From Dehalococcoidia bacterium (GTDB lineage: Bacteria > Chloroflexota > Dehalococcoidia > Dehalococcoidales > JAUVZE01): a stretch of 10,293 nt of DNA. The notes under the pieces were generated by a model. The model was given only the letters and a program-made list of their open reading frames with translations. It was not told the origin of the DNA and made no database searches. Shown piece by piece: positions 5,971 to 10,293 of the stretch. The position numbers and the translations under genes are program-made. Where the stretch lies: the NCBI GenBank assembly GCA_004376435.1, contig SOJS01000013.1, forward strand, positions 1 through 10,293. The letters are read 5' to 3'. How positions within the stretch are numbered: the first letter of the stretch is position 1; each line of letters opens with the position of its first letter.

Positions 5971-7362
5971 TCACCTAGCTCTGCTTTTTGGCTTACCCAC
6001 CAGCCCCACCCCTATTGCCTCCCGCAGGGTGCTGACCGGAATAAGCTCAATATCTTTGGGGGCTGAAATGTGGGCGCCGACTTTAGGCACCAGACAGCGT
6101 TTAAAGCCCATCCTGGCGGCTTCACTTAGCCGCCTCTCTAGCTGGGGGACAGCCCGCAGTTCGCCACTCAAGCCCACCTCCGCCACCGCCGCCAGTGCCG
6201 GCTTAACGCCAACATCACGGAAGCTGGAGGCAATCGCCAGGGCAATAGCCAAATCAGCCGCCGGCTCACCAATCTTAAGCCCGCCGGTAACATTGGTGAT
6301 AATATCCTGATTGCCGAGCTTTAAACCAAGCCGCCGGCTGAGCACCGCCGTCACCAGAAGCAGCCGACCGAAATCAACCCCGTTAGCCGTGCGTCGTGGT
6401 AAGCCAAAGGCGGTGGGGTTAGTCAGGGCCTGAATTTCCACCAGCAGGGGTCGGCTGCCCTCAAGGGTAGGCACCACAGCGGAACCCACTGTTTCATCAC
6501 CCCGCTGGGAAAGGAAAGCCAGCGATGGGTTCTCCACCTCCATCAGACCCCGCTCCGTCATCTCAAAGACGCCGACCTCATTGGTCGAGCCAAAGCGGTT
6601 TTTGACACCGCGCAGCAGCCGATAGGCACTGAAGGGCTCGCCCTCAAGATAGAGGACGACATCAACAATATGCTCCAGGACCCTGGGACCGGCAATAGCC
6701 CCGTCCTTGGTGACATGGCCGGCAATGAAAACAGGCACACCGCTCAGCTTCGCCCAGTGCATCAGCCGCTGGGTGCACTCCCGCACCTGGGTTATGCTGC
6801 CCATCACCGCCTCCAGCTCAGGGAGACAGACCGCCTGAATGGAATCAACCACCACCAGACTCGGCTGGAGCCGCTCAATCTGACTTAAGGCAACCTCAAG
6901 GTCAGTCTCAGCCAGAAGATAGAGTCCTTCACCACTCACCCCAAGGCGCTTTGACCGCAGCTTAATCTGGTGGCTGGTTTCCTCTCCAGAGACATAGACT
7001 ACTTTACCCTTTTCCTGAGCCAGCCGGGCGGAAACCTGAAGCAGGAGGGTTGATTTGCCAATACCAGGGTCACCGCCGATGAGCACCAGCGAGCCAGTCA
7101 CCAGCCCCCCACCCAGCACCCGATTAAACTCACTTATGGGAAGAGGCAAACGCTCCCCGGTCTCAATAACCACCTGGGATAGCTCCTGGGGTGGGTTTTC
7201 GGTAGTCATCATCCGGGAGGGAGCCGAAGCGGAAAGTGTCTTCTCAACAAAGGTGTTCCACTGCTGGCAGTTAGGACAGTGCCCCAGCCATCTCAGGCTC
7301 TCCTTGCCGCACTGCTGGCAGACAAAAATAGTCCTGCTATGGAACTTATCTGATTTGCTCAC
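5971..7362 (-). CDS. radA: DNA repair protein RadA (Sms)
   Basis: RecA-like ATPase that drives branch migration and processes recombination intermediates in DNA repair. The 463 residues show the family's domains in order. First is a Cys4 zinc finger, C15-x2-C18 and C29-x2-C32. Next is a RecA-like ATPase core with Walker A GDPGIGKST (96-104) and Walker B LVVVDSIQ (168-175), then the RadA-specific KNRFG motif (253-257). Last is a Lon protease-like C-terminal domain (about 290-450), where GLPRRTANGVD and GLSGELRAVPQ are recognisable. The start is a GTG at 7362; the frame has a stop 12 bases upstream and no Shine-Dalgarno is visible, so this may be a leaderless start. It heads the run leading to ispD, ispF and cysS, and follows the oadB-like gene by 37 bases. 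Confidence 0.96.
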   Translation of the reverse strand: MSKSDKFHSRTIFVCQQCGKESLRWLGHCPNCQQWNTFVEKTLSASAPSRMMTTENPPQELSQVVIETGERLPLPISEFNRVLGGGLVTGSLVLIGGDPGIGKSTLLLQVSARLAQEKGKVVYVSGEETSHQIKLRSKRLGVSGEGLYLLAETDLEVALSQIERLQPSLVVVDSIQAVCLPELEAVMGSITQVRECTQRLMHWAKLSGVPVFIAGHVTKDGAIAGPRVLEHIVDVVLYLEGEPFSAYRLLRGVKNRFGSTNEVGVFEMTERGLMEVENPSLAFLSQRGDETVGSAVVPTLEGSRPLLVEIQALTNPTAFGLPRRTANGVDFGRLLLVTAVLSRRLGLKLGNQDIITNVTGGLKIGEPAADLAIALAIASSFRDVGVKPALAAVAEVGLSGELRAVPQLERRLSEAARMGFKRCLVPKVGAHISAPKDIELIPVSTLREAIGVGLVGKPKSRAR

Positions 7363-7368
7363 GGAATA

Positions 7369-7397
7369 ACTTTAGTCTATTTTAGACAATAAGACAA
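7369..7397 (-). promoter_or_regulatory. Possible promoter for radA-ispD-ispF-cysS, giving a leaderless message
   Basis: On the minus strand, TTGTCT (7392-7397) is followed after 17 bases by TAAAGT (7369-7374), each matching four of six consensus positions. The predicted start falls at or next to the GTG at 7362. That fits the absence of a ribosome binding site. The match is moderate, so this is a suggestion. Confidence 0.3.
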
Positions 7398-7399
7398 GG

Positions 7400-8758
7400 C
7401 TAGCCTATCATGCCTAAAAAGACGCCACCGGCGATGGCGGCACCAATCGCCCCGGCGACATTGGGGCCCATAGCGTGCATTAAGAGGAAGTTCCTCGGGT
7501 TTGCCTTCTGCCCCATTTTCTGCACCACCCTGGCTGACATGGGCACCGCCGAGACACCGGCGGCACCAATCATGGGGTTAATCTTCTCCTTGGAGAGAAG
7601 ATTCATCAGTTTTGCCATCAGAACACCGGCGGCGGTCGCCGTGGCAAAGGCGACAATTCCCAGAAACAAGATCAGCAATGTCTTCGGCAGGAGAAAGTTC
7701 TCAGCGGACATAGTTGCCCCGATAGCCAGCGTCAGGAATATAGTCAGGATGTCTATCATGGCTGTGGAAGCAGTCTTGCTCAGCCTCTCAGTAACACCAG
7801 AAGTGGCAAAAAGGTTGCCAACCATAAACATGCCGATAAGGGGAGCTGACATGGGAACAAGCAGGATGACAATCACCGAGGCAGTCAGAGGAAATATTAT
7901 CTTCTCCACCGGCGAGACCTCACGCAATTGTGGCTTCATGTATATTGCCCGCTCTTTTTTGGAGGTGAGCAGATTTATTATCGGCGGCTGGATAATGGGC
8001 ACCAGCGCCATATAGGAATAACAGGCAAGCGCCGTCGCCCCGATGATATGGGGCGCCAGCAGAGAGGTGACATAGATTGTGGTTGGGCCCTCGGCGCCGC
8101 CGATTATGCCGATGGAGGCGGCCTCAGCAATGCTGAACCCATCGGGCATAAAGAAATTAGTGGCTAGGGCAGCAAAAAAGGCAAAGTAGACGCCAAACTG
8201 AGCCGCCGCGCCAAGGAGCAATGTCTTGGGGTTAGCCATCATCGGGCCAAAGTCGGTCAGTGCCCCGAGGCAGAGAAAGATAAGGGGCGGTATTATCTGC
8301 CACATAATGCCGAAGGCAAATACTCTGGAGAGCAAGCCGACTGGTGTTGTCGGCAGGGGGGTCTGGGCAGTGGTTATCATCACCGCCACCACCCCGCCCG
8401 GCTCAACCTCCTGCCCCGGCGAAACCGTAACCTCCTTGAGTCGACCATAGATTGGAGCCAGCACCTCACCCGAGTCCAGCTTCAGGACGACATCGTCCTC
8501 GCCAATGCGGCTGGTTTCATCCACCTCAATGCTGATTACCTTGCCCGGCACCCCAGTGGTGTTTGTTACCTGCAGTTCATAGTCCATCAAGCCGCCAAGG
8601 GGAAGGTTGACCAGCAGGATGCCAAAGCCAATCGGCACCAGCAGCAGGGGTTCCATCTTCTTGCCAATTCCAAGATAGATGAGAGCTCCCCCGATAAGGA
8701 GCATGAGCAGATTGCCCCAATAAAAAAATTGAAACCCGGTTTCAAAAAGACCGAACAA
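7400..8758 (-). CDS. Sodium-pumping decarboxylase membrane (beta) subunit, OadB/MmdB/GcdB family
   Basis: Integral membrane subunit that in the family decarboxylates carboxybiotin on a partner carrier and couples this to Na+ export. Recognisable blocks are GALTDFGPMMANPKTLLLGA (165-184), AEAASIGIIGGAEGPTTIY (211-229), YSYMALVPIIQPPI (247-260) and NPMIGAAGVSAVPMSAR (394-410). Residues matching Klebsiella N373, G377, S382 and R389 are kept as N394, G398, S403 and R410. The essential D203 is replaced by E223. Residues about 65-130 form an extra barrel-like domain between early membrane segments. At 452 residues it is longer than MmdB/GcdB (about 370-400). The TTG start follows GGTGG by four bases and lies 15 bases after the biotin-carrier stop. 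Which acyl-CoA or keto acid is decarboxylated cannot be told, because no carboxyltransferase is present. Confidence 0.9.
   Translation of the reverse strand: MFGLFETGFQFFYWGNLLMLLIGGALIYLGIGKKMEPLLLVPIGFGILLVNLPLGGLMDYELQVTNTTGVPGKVISIEVDETSRIGEDDVVLKLDSGEVLAPIYGRLKEVTVSPGQEVEPGGVVAVMITTAQTPLPTTPVGLLSRVFAFGIMWQIIPPLIFLCLGALTDFGPMMANPKTLLLGAAAQFGVYFAFFAALATNFFMPDGFSIAEAASIGIIGGAEGPTTIYVTSLLAPHIIGATALACYSYMALVPIIQPPIINLLTSKKERAIYMKPQLREVSPVEKIIFPLTASVIVILLVPMSAPLIGMFMVGNLFATSGVTERLSKTASTAMIDILTIFLTLAIGATMSAENFLLPKTLLILFLGIVAFATATAAGVLMAKLMNLLSKEKINPMIGAAGVSAVPMSARVVQKMGQKANPRNFLLMHAMGPNVAGAIGAAIAGGVFLGMIG
8369..8566 (-). other. Biotinyl/lipoyl-like domain inserted in the OadB-type subunit, lacking the lysine
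   Basis: Residues 65-130 read like a biotinyl/lipoyl barrel: GKVISIEV (72-79) against GKIISVNV (12-19) of the adjacent carrier, VLAPIYGRLKEV (99-110) against ILAPVGGVITKL, and GQEVEPGGVVAVM (115-127) against EQVVKPGDTIAII. The carrier's ESMKMENP hairpin is cut to DSGE, removing the lysine that would be biotinylated. A related small-barrel fold such as NfeD is an alternative. Confidence 0.55.
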
Positions 8759-8773
8759 AAGACCACCAACCTT

Positions 8774-8995
8774 TTAGTAATCAATAATGGCTATGGTGTC
8801 ACCCGGCTTAACTACCTGTTCCATACCAATCTCAAGCTTGGTAATGACGCCGCCTACTGGAGCTAGTATCGGGTTCTCCATTTTCATTGACTCCAGCAGG
8901 CAAATCGTGTCCCCCTCCTTAACCTCATCCCCCACCTTGACATTGACGCTGATAATCTTGCCTGTTATCGGGACTTCTATAATTTCTTGAGCCAA
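8774..8995 (-). CDS. Minimal biotin carrier protein, MmdC/GcdC- or BCCP-like
   Basis: A 73-residue protein that is nothing but a biotinyl domain. The biotinylation hairpin ESMKM occupies residues 35-39, with K38 as the predicted modified lysine, between the two half-barrel strands GKIISVNV and GGVITKLEI. It would carry CO2 from a carboxyltransferase to the membrane subunit encoded next. Carrier subunits of methylmalonyl-CoA and glutaconyl-CoA decarboxylases normally have an Ala/Pro-rich flexible linker before this domain; here it is absent. The start is TTG at 8995, set by GGAGGG (9003-9008) inside the end of the preceding gene and only three bases after its stop, so the two are translationally coupled. 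Lipoylation instead of biotinylation is unlikely, because the MKM context is typical of biotin. It could also serve another biotin enzyme. Confidence 0.88.
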   Translation of the reverse strand: MAQEIIEVPITGKIISVNVKVGDEVKEGDTICLLESMKMENPILAPVGGVITKLEIGMEQVVKPGDTIAIIDY

Positions 8996-8998
8996 TTT

Positions 8999-9160
8999 CT
9001 AGCCCTCCTTCTTCTTATCTTTAATTTCCCTGGGACTAATTCTAGCAACCACCACCCCCACCAGCCATATCACTACCGCCAGGATAATCAATATCACAAA
9101 GACAAGACCGAAGCCAACACCGCCAATCTGCCCTGCCTGTCCCCAATCTACCATTATCAT
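8999..9160 (-). CDS. Sodium pump decarboxylase small anchor subunit, OadG/MmdD-like
   Basis: A short ORF of 53 codons, MIMVDWGQAGQ to KDKKKEG. It has one strong hydrophobic helix at about residues 15-38 (GFGLVFVILIILAVVIWLVG) and a lysine-rich cytoplasmic tail. That is the layout of OadG/MmdD/GcdD subunits, which anchor and assemble the sodium-pump complex. Sequence alone is too short to prove the family, but the position directly ahead of the biotin carrier and the OadB-type gene matches the D-C-B order of mmd and gcd operons. A second ATG at 9154 has better spacing (seven bases) to GGGGG at 9162-9166, so the protein may be 51 residues. Its last codons contain the ribosome binding site of the next gene. 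The usual C-terminal extension of OadG is absent. Confidence 0.75.
   Translation of the reverse strand: MIMVDWGQAGQIGGVGFGLVFVILIILAVVIWLVGVVVARISPREIKDKKKEG
9003..9008 (-). promoter_or_regulatory. Ribosome binding site for the biotin carrier, inside the anchor gene
   Basis: GGAGGG on the minus strand lies within the last codons of the OadG-like gene, seven bases before the TTG at 8995. It explains the non-ATG start and implies coupled translation. Confidence 0.7.
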
Positions 9161-9181
9161 GCCCCCATTTTTGAGCAAATT

Positions 9182-9222
9182 TAAAGGGCGGTTTGCTACC
9201 TATCCAGTCTCTCCGCCCTTTA
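9182..9222 (-). terminator. 10-bp stem hairpin between clpC and the sodium-pump genes
   Basis: On the minus strand TAAAGGGCGG and CCGCCCTTTA pair perfectly around a 21-base loop, starting 20 bases after the clpC stop. The position suits a clpC terminator or an attenuator ahead of the OadG-like gene. The following sequence (AATTTGCTCAAAAA) is only a weak U-tract and the loop is long, so termination is uncertain. The 3' foot of the stem lies about 20 bases before the OadG-like start. No convincing promoter is seen in this 82-base gap. Confidence 0.4.
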
Positions 9223-9242
9223 TAAGAATAAGCCAGTTTAAC

Positions 9243-10293
9243 CTATGGTTTATCATCTCTGGCTAATGCCCCTACCGCAGCTGGGTGCACCACAATCTCC
9301 CCCTCCTTAAGGTCAACGACAACAGTGTCCCCTGTCTTGAACTTACCACGGAGCAAATCCTCGGAAAGTCTATCCTCAACCATATCCTGAATCACTCGGC
9401 GTAGCGGTCTCGCCCCAAAGACCTCGTCATAGCCCTTTTCACCCAGAAAATCTTTAGCCGCCGCCGTCACCTCCAGCTTTATCTCCTTTTCCGCCAGCTG
9501 CCGGGTTACTGAAGCCAGCATCAAATCAACTATCTTGCGGATATGCTCCTTAGTCAGAGAGTGAAACACAACCACTCCATCAATACGGTTAAGAAACTCG
9601 GGGTTGAAGGCTTTCTTCAGTTCGTCAAGCAGCTTCTCCTTCATCTTCTCATAAGCCTCTTCACGAGTCTTGGCCTCATCATGAACAGTGAAACCAATGG
9701 TGCTGCCTTTCCTGATTAGTTTAGCCCCCACGTTGCTGGTCATGACAATAATGCTGTTGCGGAAATCGACGCGGCGACCCTTGGCGTCAGTCAGGTGGCC
9801 ATCATCAAATATCTGGAGCAGGATATTTAAGACATCAGGGTGAGCCTTCTCAATCTCATCTAAAAGTATGGCGCAATAGGACTTACGCCTCACCGCCTCG
9901 GTTAATTGCCCGCCCTCATCATAGCCGACATAGCCTGGCGGTGCCCCCACCAGTCGGGCAACAGTGTGTCTCTCCATAAACTCAGACATATCAAGCCTGA
10001 TTAGGGCTTCCTCACTGCCGAACATAAACTCAGCCAGGGCTCTGACCAGCTCTGTCTTACCGACACCGGTAGGACCAAGAAAGATGAAATTGCCTATCGG
10101 ATGCCTCGGGTCTTTTAAGCCAGCGCGGGCTCGCCTGACCGCCTTGGCAACGATACCAATCGCCTCATCCTGACCGATGATACGCTTGTGCAGCACCTCC
10201 TCCATATTAAGCAGGCGGCTGGTCTCATCACTGGCCAGCTGCACCACCGGAATCCCGGTCCACATACTCACCACTTTAGCAATGTCCTCAGCG
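9243..10293 (-). CDS. clpC: ATP-dependent Clp protease ATPase subunit ClpC, C-terminal part only
   Basis: HSP100 unfoldase that feeds proteins to ClpP. The open frame runs off the right edge (AEDIAKVVSMWTGIPV is read at the border), so the N-domain and first AAA+ domain lie outside and the GTG near 10274 is not the start. The visible 350 residues are the complete second AAA+ domain and C-terminus: GQDEA, Walker A GPTGVGKT (10053-10076), RLDMSEFMERHTVARLVGAP, pore-loop GYVG, Walker B AILLDEIEKAHPDV, sensor-1 TSNVGA, FNPEFLNRID and sensor-2 GARPLRRVIQ. An IGF tripeptide after the sensor-1 region matches the ClpP-binding loop of ClpC/ClpA and argues against ClpB, which lacks it. The short tail (VGALARDDKP) has no added domain. 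Adjacency to radA, as in Bacillus, supports the name. McsA, McsB and CtsR, if present, would be upstream and unseen. Confidence 0.94.
   Translation of the reverse strand, partial: AEDIAKVVSMWTGIPVVQLASDETSRLLNMEEVLHKRIIGQDEAIGIVAKAVRRARAGLKDPRHPIGNFIFLGPTGVGKTELVRALAEFMFGSEEALIRLDMSEFMERHTVARLVGAPPGYVGYDEGGQLTEAVRRKSYCAILLDEIEKAHPDVLNILLQIFDDGHLTDAKGRRVDFRNSIIVMTSNVGAKLIRKGSTIGFTVHDEAKTREEAYEKMKEKLLDELKKAFNPEFLNRIDGVVVFHSLTKEHIRKIVDLMLASVTRQLAEKEIKLEVTAAAKDFLGEKGYDEVFGARPLRRVIQDMVEDRLSEDLLRGKFKTGDTVVVDLKEGEIVVHPAAVGALARDDKP

Noticed and set aside
7363..7399. GTCTA-TTT-TAGAC palindrome between the OadB-type gene and radA as a terminator
   Set aside because: A 5-bp AT-rich stem is too weak, and it overlaps the proposed radA promoter spacer.
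7410..8015. 201-codon open frame on the plus strand opposite the OadB-type gene
   Set aside because: It is antisense to a clearly conserved membrane protein, has no family resemblance and no ribosome binding site I can find; it arises from the GC-biased codons of the real gene.
7400..9160. All three sodium-pump genes lie in the same reading frame, suggesting a former fusion protein or stop-codon readthrough
   Set aside because: Separate ribosome binding sites and starts are present for the carrier and the membrane subunit, and shared frame between neighbours is expected by chance one time in three for each junction.
9243..10293. Reading the ClpC fragment as ClpB
   Set aside because: The IGF-type ClpP-binding loop and the neighbouring radA favour ClpC.

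Overview
The window looks like bacterial chromosome from the Chloroflexota, most likely the class Dehalococcoidia. This is inferred from the gene set and order (clpC, radA, ispD, ispF and cysS in a row, and a B12-binding radical SAM protein of a type I associate with archaea and Dehalococcoidia). No rRNA or other marker gene is present, so the placement is not proven. It is a dense, core-type region of eleven genes: nine complete and two cut by the window edges. Several genes start with TTG or GTG.

Region by region: (a) 1-971, minus strand, a P-loop ATPase with a DRTGG domain, related to the N-terminal part of some phosphotransacetylases; its C-terminal end lies outside the window. (b) 972-1178, a divergent promoter region with a good -35/-10 pair in each direction. 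(c) 1179-2894, plus strand, the only plus-strand gene, a cobalamin-binding-type radical SAM enzyme. (d) 2898-3113, minus strand, a two-helix membrane protein of unknown function that meets the radical SAM gene tail to tail. (e) 3114-3288, a gene-free gap holding three consecutive perfect hairpins. (f) 3289-7362, minus strand, a tight run transcribed radA, ispD, ispF, cysS. (g) 7400-9160, minus strand, three genes for the membrane, biotin-carrier and anchor subunits of a sodium-pumping decarboxylase (OadB/MmdB-, MmdC- and OadG/MmdD-like). (h) 9243-10293, minus strand, the C-terminal half of the unfoldase ClpC.

The clpC, radA, ispD, ispF, cysS order recalls the Bacillus clpC-radA-disA-yacL-ispD-ispF-gltX-cysE-cysS neighbourhood, with disA, yacL, gltX and cysE absent. 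Here a sodium-pump module is inserted between clpC and radA. IspD and IspF catalyse consecutive steps of the MEP isoprenoid pathway, CysS charges tRNA-Cys, RadA acts in recombination repair and ClpC in protein quality control.

The most unusual material is in the sodium-pump module. Its gene order (anchor, biotin carrier, membrane subunit) matches mmd/gcd operons, but the carboxyltransferase gene is missing. The membrane subunit carries a barrel-like domain resembling the neighbouring biotin carrier with the biotinylation hairpin deleted. The aspartate known to be essential in the Klebsiella pump is a glutamate here. CysS also has a duplicated C-terminal motif, and IspF has asparagine at a metal-ligand position. 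I found no CRISPR array, phage, insertion sequence, tRNA or rRNA.
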